Of a DNA stretch of 64,000 nucleotides, positions 28,101-33,605 are shown in pieces. Numbering within the stretch: the first letter of the stretch is position 1; every line of letters begins with the position of its first letter. The stretch lies in NCBI GenBank assembly GCA_001465115.1, contig CP013614.1, forward strand, positions 1-64,000. The letters are read 5' to 3'. Position numbers and translations under genes: made by a program. The stretch comes from Enterococcus silesiacus. GTDB lineage: Bacteria; Bacillota; Bacilli; Lactobacillales; Enterococcaceae. The notes beneath the pieces are model-generated. The model worked only from the letters and a program-made list of their open reading frames with translations, made no database searches and had not been told where the DNA came from.

Positions 28101-29346
28101 GGAAAACACGAAGACTAGGACCAGCGAAGAAATAAAAAAAATAGATTGGAATAATCTAGATATACAAATGATCCAATTAGAATCGGCGATATCTACTCAA
28201 AAAACAGTAGAAGAGTTTTCTCTTTCAGCTTGTCAACAGCTACATCTGAATCGTGGATATCAAGAAAGTGGTTTTATCTATGATTATTATGGAGACAAAA
28301 CCATTGAAGAATTACAAGATGTTATTTGGCAGATTGTGGAATCTCAACAATTATTAAAAAGCAGATTAATAGAAGAAAAGAGAATGTGGCAAGAAGTTGA
28401 CATAAAAACATTGAAAAACTTATTTATGGTAAGTATTCCAGTGATTGATCTTTCAGTGCTTAGCACCAAGGATAAAGAATATGAAGGTCGTTACACAGCT
28501 TCTAAAATAATGCGAACTCCTTATAGAAAAAAAGGATTTTTATGGCGGTGTCTGATCCTAAAACTTTCATCTTCACATTATCAAGTCATATGGGGATTGC
28601 ATCATTTGATTTTTGATGGTATGAGCTTGGAGATTTTGAAAAGCCAATTGGATACGTATTTAATGGATAGGTCAGTAGAACTAAAAAATCCGACAAAGTA
28701 TAGTGCGTATGTTCAAAAATTAAGTGAACTACCCAAAATAACTAACGAAAAGCAGGTAAATGACACATTCTTATTAGAAGAATGGGGAGAAGAAACATTA
28801 AATGTCGTGAAACAGGTAAATGACTCGTTAAAACAATTGAAAATTCGAGTACCTTTGTTAGAACTAAGTGACGATTTTTTCAATGAAGCGTTAGAACTGA
28901 TTAAGTCAAATCTCAAACCAGTATTTAACAAGCTGAATGTGGAAAAACTTCCAATGGGTTTGCTTCAATATGGTAGAGAAATTGAAGAATCGCGTTATTT
29001 TGATTGTGTAGGTGAATTTTTGGATATTGTCCCTATTTTTTTAGAAAGAAAAGATAGTCAAAATAATGGAATCAAAGAAAAATTAATATGGATTAAAAAG
29101 CATCCAATTCATTTTCTAACTTTGTTTTTTGCAAAGGAAAGTATCAATCAGCAGCTAAAACAGGTCTTTGAGGAGATGCCATTACCAATAATATTGTTAA
29201 ACTTTCAAGGCTATGTTAGCTCTGATGAAAAAAAAGCATATCAAAGTTTTAGTGAAGAAGATGAGTTACATGAAAATAATCTGATTGCTAAACTAATAAT
29301 CACGGTTAATTTTGATGAGGAGTATTTGTATATAGAAAGTCAGTAA
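13171..29346 (+). CDS. Giant hybrid NRPS-PKS, five carrier modules plus terminal C/E-like domain
   Basis: 5391 residues. Module 1: C (HHIISDG from His130), A (Y596TSGSTG; Asp642), T (Ser996). Module 2: KS (from 1057; Cys1226, His1362, His1400), AT (Ser1670 in GHSIGE; HAFH at 1766, malonyl type), T (Ser1982). Module 3: C (His2175), A (Asp2681), T (Ser3032). Module 4: KS (Cys3267, His3403, His3441), an AT remnant (about 3540-3820) without GQGxQ or GHSxGE, T (Ser3867). Module 5: C (His4053, HHIISDQ), A (Asp4566), T (Ser4927). Then a terminal condensation/epimerase-like domain (His5144, HHLIFDG). Specificity codes read by eye: DITNFGVMWK (uncertain), DIFLLGMIWK (glycine-like), DGFFCGGVFK (Val/Ile-like). 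No reductive domain and no thioesterase. Module 1's C likely receives the beta-amino fatty acyl starter made by the next genes. Confidence 0.97.
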   Translation: MKKIELSEVQKGIYFDCQFSNPIDYNISAIFLISDLDLNAMQTALDIVVAEQEILRAKLRVENDRMFMEIVETNGEKIQLLKHEESVYSEEITHHVKKITNDPFRLQDSPLFRVSIIEGNDGYICIICVHHIISDGVSMGIFQKKLVTYYQNILDGTEFTFDVDQGYSDFVLSENEYLKNGKYNKHKNFWHEKTKGMTPVDMLADFIQDNQNNGESNEKAFSISDELFYAVQEKSKELEITVFQFFFACFYVLIHKYTNQERVTLTTPFSHRPSFDLLETIGCFIYTLPISILFDRDISFSDLSKELYEEMLLCYKNTGYPNNLIARDQKSNMDGPSIFDFSFVYDFFDEEINGSCKIQNLFPKNVTFPGTMMAILHNSGETKEIKLQYKTDYFSDETIELLGRRFLYLLESIVNDCDQIISEISILQPSEENSILKMVESSPETINEYSDMKEVIEKRLAENPQSIALIGKNYKYTCKEINDKANFLAKKIVKQTNGGKETIAIQARRSPELVIAVFAVIKAGCSYLPIDIDYPEDRKAFIFKDSDVRFLLNGEKLPYPKVDKVEVYEIPLIGDMGETENLDITRKETDLLYVEYTSGSTGQPKGVLIEDHSAINVLEALDGKFPMEKEDVYCFKTAFSFDISGTELYGWIIGKGALFILEEGAEKDSAIILNSIKEYNITHINFVPSMFRLFLENVSSSNKKLLNSLKWIFLGGEAVTHEVIEQFLLLDTSIKLENVYGPTESTMWVAHQSLREKVRSAYIPIGKPLNQTRLYILNTKQELQPIGIPGELCIAGTQVARGYKKHDVLNQKLFIDNPYYDNDDEESYRKMYRTGDKARMLADGSIEYINRMDQQVKIGGVRIELGEIENTLEKIEGIIQAVVIVKSDNTLVEKLCAYYLGEELDLFFLRKQLGDHLPSYMIPALFIHVAELPYNNSGKVDRKYLETLNIDQKKNQAIKEMPKKELEKLIFKSWEEVLGFSSFGIDDNFVHIGGHSLALIQVHNKLKKQLQIEFPITDLLEMPTIRLLAEKLNSGEASAISNRKSFFSQKKFPQSSDIAIIGLSVNVPGSETIIDFWKNLVEEKESLHFYTNDELRELGIDETLINNPDYVKSKGRINNLDTFDSEFFDYSPSEVQKMSPQLRILYKGAWEAFEDAGHIPQHKTSKTGIFIGGSDDFEWYKTLVNSKENFGNIYERFTLSTNHFFATRLAYKFNITGPVFSALTGCSTTLVTTHLACQSLILGECDVALAGGITVELPNEGGYLYKKGMMFSPDGHCRPFDQKAEGTVFSNGMGLVVLKRADEAYQDGDHIYAVIKGSAINNDGSQKIGFTAPSVKGQVEVIQEAYKRAEIDPETVSYVEAHGTGTALGDPIEVQSLTEAFASSKKGFCTLGSVKGNIGHTDTAAGVVGLIKAAMVLKKRFIPATINYEEANQKIQFETTPFQVKSKGFRVETERLMRAGINSFGVGGTNAHMVLEEALDTQQVDESPNNLFVVSGKTKEAVRRNIDNILNYTDQSISKINLSHAAWTLQKGRLAFPYRYSFVINRENFNLEELLKKAVDVQITQCSQKEKLYFMFSGQGSQYQGMLRELFENSSRSTLGAVYQSLVLECFSFLEKEEAESIQEIIFGTEEPEKINQTEYTQLALFITEYSLAKLLMTLGIQPKILVGHSIGELVAATIAEVWTLEDGIKIIKKRGEVMQKQQEGSMLAVMANYQKFQHLLPENCYLSLRNTTDKCVVGGPKAAIEQLKDTLSNIGITVSVLKTSHAFHTPMMQKASEEFDLFIKEIVLNEPKIPIVSNLSGDYVKHGEMTNSSYWSKHITQTVYFEQSLTQILSDAEGVYIEIGPGNTLSSFLRQHEQQQQQVITNLVRHPKENKRDEVFLLEKIGYLWRNGVEIDWDGLSEYENRRKISLPTYSFEKSEYPITLSKHQVTLSTQEAQKKTTTTSILTNNLTDLLIESYQIVFGFKELSKHDDFFELGGDSLKAASLASIVEDEYGIKLEISDIFDHPKIEKLAQFLENNSSSAQDCSVIEATQNLPYYTLSTAQKRMFMLQMLEKDTTSYNLSSATFIYGNLDHEKVNKVIAELINRHSILKTSFEINGSSIVQKVATNVYTPFVYQDNSHQNLSIQEMNEKGYLKREIDQFVQPFQLKEAPLLRAKLIQVNAKEQILLFDVHHIAADGTSMEIIAKEFNQLYLGIPLEQGLQYKDYAVWEKENLISEELQKQKHFWLKQLEGDIPVLQMPLDYVRPEKNTFGGNRFYFMINPTLSAQIKEFSQKNGVTLYITMLCAWFILLAKYSGQKELIVGSPVSGRSQKDTRNIVGMFINMLPIKASIDSNLSSLEMINQVKERVLNAFQNQDYPFDQLVEDLNIPRTLNRNAVFDVCFDFQNMDKNELKAEGARFVSYDMPIETTSYDLVMTCQENIEQNQLEGFVDYATALFAESTILEMVANYEYILEQIVSSPKAPIETLKRFSNPHEAGMSSISAIFESKAARIKEKDALILSNGRKISYEEFNSKANQLARKLRISGISQGDMVGLIVGRDEYLMIAMVAVLKLGAAYVPIDPSFPRERIEYMIEHSETKVIISRRDIIDDLKLEVDYLDYEHVETLSDFTCEAAQNLLIQVSNTSLCYVIYTSGTTGRPKGVMVSQASVLNFIQDVDEQHIFDNENDKVFSLTTNSFDIFGFESLVSLCLGHTVYIASEEEQLDARLAGEKILKYQLTHILSTVSRIKAMVENKHFQPALKQLTCILSGGENYPLSLMHFLQESTQARIFNMYGPSETTIWSTTKDLTHATQVTIGKPIKNTEIFILDSDNNSVATGFFGELCISGSGLAIGYKNNKEENEKRFIRLNDKANTRIYKTGDRARLLENGEIELAGRLDEQVKIRGYRIELSEIEKHLQAHPLINQVVIKVFENDLGTEYLVAFYTVKTTDLDDLDLKSWLKKSVPEYMLPAKYINLKKFPILPNGKIDKNQLTVKSTMENLNELNQVHSLKESVIERSQMENNIRIIWKEVLNLETVGLEDNFFDSGGSSLGLMLVNNQLVEKLNLNTSLLDLFEHPTINSLVNFLYSSELQEEKMLIIEEKKADSFDNSDKRKEDIAIIGMSGHFPKGETIQEFWEQLVKGEEMLHHFTDEELNETGISQKMYKQSNYINAKGYLKGTEYFDSQFFGYSEKEARLMDPQIRMLHEIVWQALESAGYDPFQYEDKIGLFSGSSTNVSWLSQFFKEQQDSMSGFELLTLNDKDFFTTKVSYKLNLKGPSMNIQTACSTSLVAIHQAKESLLRGECEIAIAGGVSITYPQKEGYLWQPGMIFSRDGHCCPFSDNASGTVSGNGGGVVVLKRLSAAEKDGDMIHAVIKGSAINNDGLHKVGYTAPSISGQKEVIQTALEDAKLSSEQITYVETHGTGTELGDPIEFEALKQAFSTSKRNYCSLGAVKANIGHLDAAAGVAGFIKTVLVLKNKIVPPLINFENANEKISFEDSPFKVDKTSRKLSDVETIYAGVSSFGIGGTNVHVVIGSYDSKENVMNEEERESKVELFTFSGKTPDNMKANQQSLFNYLNKNKQVSITQVAQQLQKKAAFNYRGFQIINEHKGRITTSEFESAEKEENISKLNIVLLEGTVPWKEITQFFEEQKEKPFGKVYSQAFQEIIQIQEQEKIEKTNRLLSWAVQYAFCKALQKLGIQGKYHAFSPAMNNLCDVLKGNLTLKESLLKLTQVEEIGSLTELTSSELPLNSYFLVFGTKDEFLSLRLPKEDAKKSLILNGNKKFQSIFYEIIGNLWMMGYPMNFQQLHASVMNNIELPTYSFSKIAYPNDIVSSTHTEFIEQKSIESNKTDRPLTDILHDTWKEVLGINDCHAKDDFFELGGHSLSAIMLCSRINQEMAIELTVSEVFDNSGFEEMTAFVQQKLDGAAGAAKGFDQITKVEEQIYYDATYAQKRMYAAQKVEEERLAYNLGSAYYIYGEIKLDRLQETFQQLVDRHESFRTSFAIVDGDLKQFIAPNLTVKLTQEYILESDIDQKVSELIVPFKLSTAPLIRMNLLSISEQKHLLVIDMHHIISDQSSIHVLLKEFQLLYQNESLAPLEIQYKDFAVWQKNYLDSENYRKDLAYWKKELSGELESLAIPFDFRRTIETDRVGKNLLFDFSEELNLGINKFSKENGFTPYMIIFSTLQLLFWKYSSQEDFVLGTAVSGRSQPILEAVVGMFVNTLAIRSKINSSATVNEHMEETKKTLLQSFKHQDCQFDLLVEELKLRKTGIRNPLFDIMINYINMGTDELELESMVLEPYEFDSVDSKFDLTLTIIEKSGHFTFEAEYDSSLFKEEAIFLLGKRFIYLLEQMIKNTSTKLNELSITTPEDTQLIKRINETQTKAPIKRAIISLIEEWAHKTPDKVALRYKDRQIFYGELNERANQFARLLLSKGVKKGDRIGILIERGPLQIISILGIIKLGGVYVPIDVDFPRERITHMLKDSQAIMCITNSTQASRLSEFSSSIIIDDEKVLESFGNEPLKEISLSGDDDLYVIYTSGSSGLPKGVLVQNRSVVRVVHETNYIQIASEDVFLQLSNYAFDGSVFDIFGALSHGATLVLIDQKETLDIQRLSQVIKENQVTEFFMTASLFNMFVDWELESLQGLKFLCVGGEALSVDHVRRALDVLDDEKLINGYGPTETTVFACCHRISTVEDNQEMIPIGRPISNTNCYVLDSFNNILPMGIVGELCIGGVGLSSGYLNRDELSREKFISIDVDGEKINVYKTGDLASFDSNGVFNYLGRNDEQVKIRGYRIELGEVEAKLRMIDGISDVRVVTEIDAYGSTKLIAYYIVQPSIQIEKETMISLLKKTLPYYMIPSDFIRLASFPLTHNGKLDKQKIKQSKSISSEHTLELVDNLVFKEELGTSNNHEIKKELVLRLMRKVLDYPELTETDDFFECGGESIKAISLSQELKNSGYPVKVNEIFQYSTVKDLLKLPCFLEENKSKLQNLPEENTKTRTSEEIKKIDWNNLDIQMIQLESAISTQKTVEEFSLSACQQLHLNRGYQESGFIYDYYGDKTIEELQDVIWQIVESQQLLKSRLIEEKRMWQEVDIKTLKNLFMVSIPVIDLSVLSTKDKEYEGRYTASKIMRTPYRKKGFLWRCLILKLSSSHYQVIWGLHHLIFDGMSLEILKSQLDTYLMDRSVELKNPTKYSAYVQKLSELPKITNEKQVNDTFLLEEWGEETLNVVKQVNDSLKQLKIRVPLLELSDDFFNEALELIKSNLKPVFNKLNVEKLPMGLLQYGREIEESRYFDCVGEFLDIVPIFLERKDSQNNGIKEKLIWIKKHPIHFLTLFFAKESINQQLKQVFEEMPLPIILLNFQGYVSSDEKKAYQSFSEEDELHENNLIAKLIITVNFDEEYLYIESQ

Positions 29347-29359
29347 AAAAGGAGAAAAT

Positions 29360-32300
29360 ATGAAAAAAGCAATTGCAACTGGTAAAGTACTTCCGCTTCC
29401 TAATAATGTGAAGACTGTTCGAGATTTTTTTGATAATACGGCAACTAATTTCCCTGACAAAGGGTTATGGTATATTGCGGCAGATGGCAGTGAAGTTTTT
29501 ATTTCTTATAAAGATCAGTTATCAAAAGCAAAAAAATGTCTATTTACGATGCAAAAATTAGGCGTACAACCTGGAGATAAATTAATTATTTTGATGGATG
29601 ATCCCCAAAAATTTTATACTGCTTTTTGGATGTGTATGTTGGCAAGGTTTGTCGCAATTCCAGTGGGTGAACCAACCTCGTACGAGGTTGGTTCACAAGG
29701 GATATTACGATTTCAGAAAATTTGGGAGAATCACCCGAATGACTATGTATTAATAAGTAGTGATCAAAAAAGGGAATTTGAAAAATTATCTGAGACTAAG
29801 ATTTTCAAAAATATAAACTTTATTGTATATGAAGAACTACTTTGTGAAACAGAAAGTAACCATCTACCAGAAATAGATCAAAATGAAACAGCTTTTATTC
29901 AATACTCTTCTGGCAGTACCGGAAAGCCTAAAGGAATATTATTAAACAATAAGAATATTATAGAAAGTAGTTGGGCCACAAAGGATGCAGTAGATATATC
30001 TTCCTTTGAAACTGTTTTTTCTTGGTTACCTCACAGTCACAATATGGGGATTTTTGCTCCTCATATGGTTGGGATCATAACAGGGTGTAATATTTTTACA
30101 ATGAAGCCAAGTACATTTATTAGTGATCCATTCTTGTTCTTAAAAAAAATAAGCGAACATAGAGGTAGTTGGTTTGTATCAAGTAATTTTGGTTTTGATT
30201 GGTTGGAAAAGAATATAAATGAGGAACAAATAAAAGAGTTGGACTTATCGTCATTAACCAAAATCAATAATGGTGCAGACCCGATTTCAATCAGCGTAAT
30301 TGAGGCTTTTACTAAAAAATTTTCCCCATGTGGGTACAAGAATAAAGTGATGCGACCTGCTTATGGTTTGTCAGAGACCACTCTAGCGGTAACGATGGCA
30401 AGAAGCGGCAGAGAAGAATATTTTCAAGATTCTATTTCACGAGAACTGCTTGTTAGCAAACGGATTGCAGAACCTCAATATGATTCAAAGGACAGTTTGT
30501 CAATTGTTTCTGTTGGAGAACCAGTTGGAAATGTCAAAGTTAGAGTTGTAGATGAAGACAATAATTTATTGAATGAGCGAGAAGTAGGAGAAATTCAAAT
30601 TGCAGGACCGTTAATTTCTTCAGGCTACTTTGCTAATGATCATGTGGAGTCAATAACTAATGAAGAAGGATTTTTTTCAACAGGAGATCTAGGATATTTA
30701 GTTGGCAATGAATTAATGATAACTGGACGAAAAAAAGACGTAATTATTATCCGTGGGAAAAATTATATAGCAAATGATATTGAGCAGGTTATCTGTGATG
30801 GTGGTGTTTTATCGCAAGGAAATGTTGCGGTAACATCCGGATTAACAGAGGACAAAAACGAGGTACTCCTAGTATTTGTTCAGTTTAAAGACGAACTTAA
30901 AAAATTTGTTTTTATACAAGAATATGTAAAAAAACAAGTTAGCTCGGAATTAGGCATTCAAGTCGATTATGTCCTGCCAAGTGATACTTTTCCAAGGACA
31001 AGTACTGGGAAGGTGCAAAGGTTTTTATTAAGACAACGTTTTGAACAGGGAAATTTTCAGCTAGTTCAAACTGAATTAGAGCAACTAAATAATGATGAAG
31101 TACAACAAGCGTATGAAACAGTAAACTCTCTTGAATTAAAGATTAGAAAAATTTGGAGTGACGTGTTGAAGCTTGAAGAGGGAATGATCAGCAAGAAAGC
31201 GACATTTCGCTCACTTGGGGGGAATTCAGTCAAGGCGTACCTATTGCTACAACGGTTTTCAGAGATAACTGGACAAGATGTAGGACCAAAAATTCTTTTG
31301 AAATGTGAGACAATCGAAGCAACAGCTAGTTTTTTAAAAGAAAATTATATGGATACCAAAAGAACAACTGAACAATTAACAGTCAAACAAGAAGAGCCTA
31401 TAAATGAAAATTCTGAAAATGAAATAGTGATTACGGGGTTATCTTTACGTTTTCCAGATGCTGAAAATAAAGATGCTTTTTGGACAAATTTGGTAAACGG
31501 GAAAAATAGTGTAAAACGAGTTTCTCACTACCGAAAACAGCTAGTAGATGATGAAAGCTGGAATAATTGGCTAGGAGAAATTGAAGGCGTTGATGAATTT
31601 GACTATGATTTTTTTAGAATAACTAAAAATGAAGCGAATTGTATGGATCCCCAACACAGGATTCTTCTGGAGTTAGCATACCAAGCTTTAGAAGAAGCTG
31701 GAGAGATTACTGAAGAGTTAGAAGAAAAAAGAATTGCAACATATGCAGCTGTTTCTAGTAATTTTTTCCCATTCGTACTTCATTATGCTAACAAGCATGG
31801 AGTAGAGAAATTATCAGAAAAAACATTGGTCAGAAACTTGAATAATGTAATTGCTGCTGCGATATCTCATGAATTTAATTTTGTCGGACCAGCATTGGCT
31901 ATCGATACAGCATGTTCTTCTACCTTAGTAGCTATCCATGAAGCGGCAGAAAAAATAAGGACAGGAAAAATAGATGGTGCGGTTGTAGCAACTTCTAATG
32001 TGATTTTTAGTAAGAGTATTCATGATTTAGCAGATTTAGGTGGAATACTTAGTAGCAATGGTCAATCAAGAGTATTTGATAAAGATGCAGATGGATCAGC
32101 TTTGGGTGAAGGAGCAATGGTTGTTTACTTAGAGCGTAAAAAAGATGCAGTCAAAAATAGAAAGCATATCTACGGACTTATCAAAGGCAGTGCTGTTAAC
32201 AATGATGGCTATTCCCTTAGTATTATGGCTCCAAATCCTAAAGGGCAATATCAAGTTTTATCAGAAGCTTATAAAAATGCAGGAGTGTCCCCTTATGATT

Positions 32301-33352
32301 TAGGAATGTATGAAGCACACGGAACAGGTACTGAAATTGGTGATCCAATTGAAATTAGTGCTTTAAGCAAATTATTTAAAGAGTATCAATCTTCTAATAC
32401 GGGAAGAATCGGGATTGGTTCAGCTAAAACGAATATTGGACACCTACTTCCAAGTGCAGCAGGAGCTAGTTTGGCTAAAGTTTTACTTTGTTTACAACAC
32501 AAACAACTAGTACCGTCACTACATTTGGAAGAGTTGAATCCCAAGTTACTGCTACATGAAACACCTTTTGAAGTGATTAGCAAAGTTCAAGAATGGAAGA
32601 ATTCAAATGGGAAGAATCGATGCGCTGGTATTAATTCTTTAGGATTGGGCGGTACAAATGCACATATGGTGATAGAAGAATGGATAGATACTGAAATTGA
32701 AGTGCCAAATCAGGACTATTATGTGATGACGGTTTCAGCAAAAACTAAAGAGAGTTTGCAAGTACAAAAAAAAGCGTTATTGCAGTTCATGCAAGAAAAT
32801 CCAGAGAAGATTCCTAATATTGCTTATACAAGAAATTGTTGTAGAGTACATTATAGTAAACGAGCAGCTTGCATTGTGACTAAGTCAGGAGAAATCATTG
32901 AAAACTTTAAAGACGGCACTACCATAAAATTAAGTGATCCAAAAATTTCATTTTTATGGGATTCGATTGCAGAAAATCTTACTTGGGAGAAAATGGAACA
33001 ACTTCTAACTGTAAAAAACAGCTTAGGAAACATGGGAGAAGTCATTTCAGTAAGAGATTCTATGTTACTGAAAAGTTTGAATATTTCGAAAAAAACGATT
33101 GAGGAAATCAATGACTATAAAACAGATATCTTGGTAACTTTAGATGGAAAAACAAATGAGAGTAAAAACTATCATACGTTGATTTCACTGAATAAATATC
33201 AACATATTCTAACTAATTTATTGAAAGATCTTTATTTATTAGGAGCCTCAATTGATTGGAAAGAATTGTATAAACAAGATAATTATAAAATAATACAAGT
33301 TCCTCACTATGAATTTGCTAAAGAAAAAGTGTGGATCGGACAGGAAGAATAA
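29360..33352 (+). CDS. Fatty acyl-AMP ligase - ACP - ketosynthase protein (starter unit)
   Basis: 1330 residues. Residues 1-570 are a fatty acyl-AMP ligase (YSSGSTGKPKG near 182; ITGRKKDVIIIRGKNY). Next come an ACP with Ser623 in LGGNSVKA and a KS with Cys852 (DTACSSTL), His987 (EAHGTGT) and His1028 (NIGHLL). The last 220 residues resemble an AT linker/remnant without active-site motifs. Domain order AL-ACP-KS equals the start of iturin-family MycA/ItuA, which continue with ACP-aminotransferase-C in one chain. Here those parts are the following separate genes. Predicted role: activate a fatty acid, load it on the ACP and extend it once with malonate. The gene starts 13 bp after the giant synthetase with an AAGGAG site. 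Confidence 0.95.
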   Translation: MKKAIATGKVLPLPNNVKTVRDFFDNTATNFPDKGLWYIAADGSEVFISYKDQLSKAKKCLFTMQKLGVQPGDKLIILMDDPQKFYTAFWMCMLARFVAIPVGEPTSYEVGSQGILRFQKIWENHPNDYVLISSDQKREFEKLSETKIFKNINFIVYEELLCETESNHLPEIDQNETAFIQYSSGSTGKPKGILLNNKNIIESSWATKDAVDISSFETVFSWLPHSHNMGIFAPHMVGIITGCNIFTMKPSTFISDPFLFLKKISEHRGSWFVSSNFGFDWLEKNINEEQIKELDLSSLTKINNGADPISISVIEAFTKKFSPCGYKNKVMRPAYGLSETTLAVTMARSGREEYFQDSISRELLVSKRIAEPQYDSKDSLSIVSVGEPVGNVKVRVVDEDNNLLNEREVGEIQIAGPLISSGYFANDHVESITNEEGFFSTGDLGYLVGNELMITGRKKDVIIIRGKNYIANDIEQVICDGGVLSQGNVAVTSGLTEDKNEVLLVFVQFKDELKKFVFIQEYVKKQVSSELGIQVDYVLPSDTFPRTSTGKVQRFLLRQRFEQGNFQLVQTELEQLNNDEVQQAYETVNSLELKIRKIWSDVLKLEEGMISKKATFRSLGGNSVKAYLLLQRFSEITGQDVGPKILLKCETIEATASFLKENYMDTKRTTEQLTVKQEEPINENSENEIVITGLSLRFPDAENKDAFWTNLVNGKNSVKRVSHYRKQLVDDESWNNWLGEIEGVDEFDYDFFRITKNEANCMDPQHRILLELAYQALEEAGEITEELEEKRIATYAAVSSNFFPFVLHYANKHGVEKLSEKTLVRNLNNVIAAAISHEFNFVGPALAIDTACSSTLVAIHEAAEKIRTGKIDGAVVATSNVIFSKSIHDLADLGGILSSNGQSRVFDKDADGSALGEGAMVVYLERKKDAVKNRKHIYGLIKGSAVNNDGYSLSIMAPNPKGQYQVLSEAYKNAGVSPYDLGMYEAHGTGTEIGDPIEISALSKLFKEYQSSNTGRIGIGSAKTNIGHLLPSAAGASLAKVLLCLQHKQLVPSLHLEELNPKLLLHETPFEVISKVQEWKNSNGKNRCAGINSLGLGGTNAHMVIEEWIDTEIEVPNQDYYVMTVSAKTKESLQVQKKALLQFMQENPEKIPNIAYTRNCCRVHYSKRAACIVTKSGEIIENFKDGTTIKLSDPKISFLWDSIAENLTWEKMEQLLTVKNSLGNMGEVISVRDSMLLKSLNISKKTIEEINDYKTDILVTLDGKTNESKNYHTLISLNKYQHILTNLLKDLYLLGASIDWKELYKQDNYKIIQVPHYEFAKEKVWIGQEE
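29667..29696. repeat. Perfect 30-bp palindrome inside coding sequence
   Basis: Each 15-base arm is the exact reverse complement of the other, with no spacer (centre GT|AC at 29681/29682). It encodes part of the ligase domain around VGEPTSYEVG. A perfect match this long is most unlikely by chance, and it could form a cruciform or a strong mRNA hairpin. Confidence 0.9.
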
Positions 33353-33353
33353 T

Positions 33354-33593
33354 ATGACTAGAGAAGAAATTGTAGAAACAATAAAAAATGAACTTGCAAC
33401 TATTTTAAATATTGAAATAGATCAAGTTGATGAAGAGACTAACTTTTTAAAAATTGGGTTATCTTCAGTTCAAGCATTGAAAGTTATTAATAGATTGAGA
33501 AAGCAGTTTTCAGTTGAAATAAATCCAGCCGTTATTTTTGAATTTAAAAGAGTCGGAGATATTGCCGACTATTTAAAAAATGAACTGGGGTAG
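33354..33593 (+). CDS. Free-standing acyl carrier protein
   Basis: Started at 33354, two bases after the previous stop, with AGGAAG upstream; an earlier in-frame start inside the ligase-KS gene is unlikely. The 79 residues have the carrier fold and a phosphopantetheine Ser38 in IGLSSVQALK. In iturin-type systems the second ACP after the KS holds malonate and then the beta-keto acyl chain seen by the aminotransferase. This protein is the natural counterpart. The carrier for the hydroxymalonyl pathway is a different gene (39305). Confidence 0.93.
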   Translation: MTREEIVETIKNELATILNIEIDQVDEETNFLKIGLSSVQALKVINRLRKQFSVEINPAVIFEFKRVGDIADYLKNELG

Positions 33594-33605
33594 TGAGGTT
33601 AAAGG

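Noticed and set aside
13171..29346. A thioesterase or reductase domain at the end of the giant synthetase
   Set aside because: The C-terminal 390 residues have a condensation-like HHxxxDG motif and no GxSxG or Rossmann signature.
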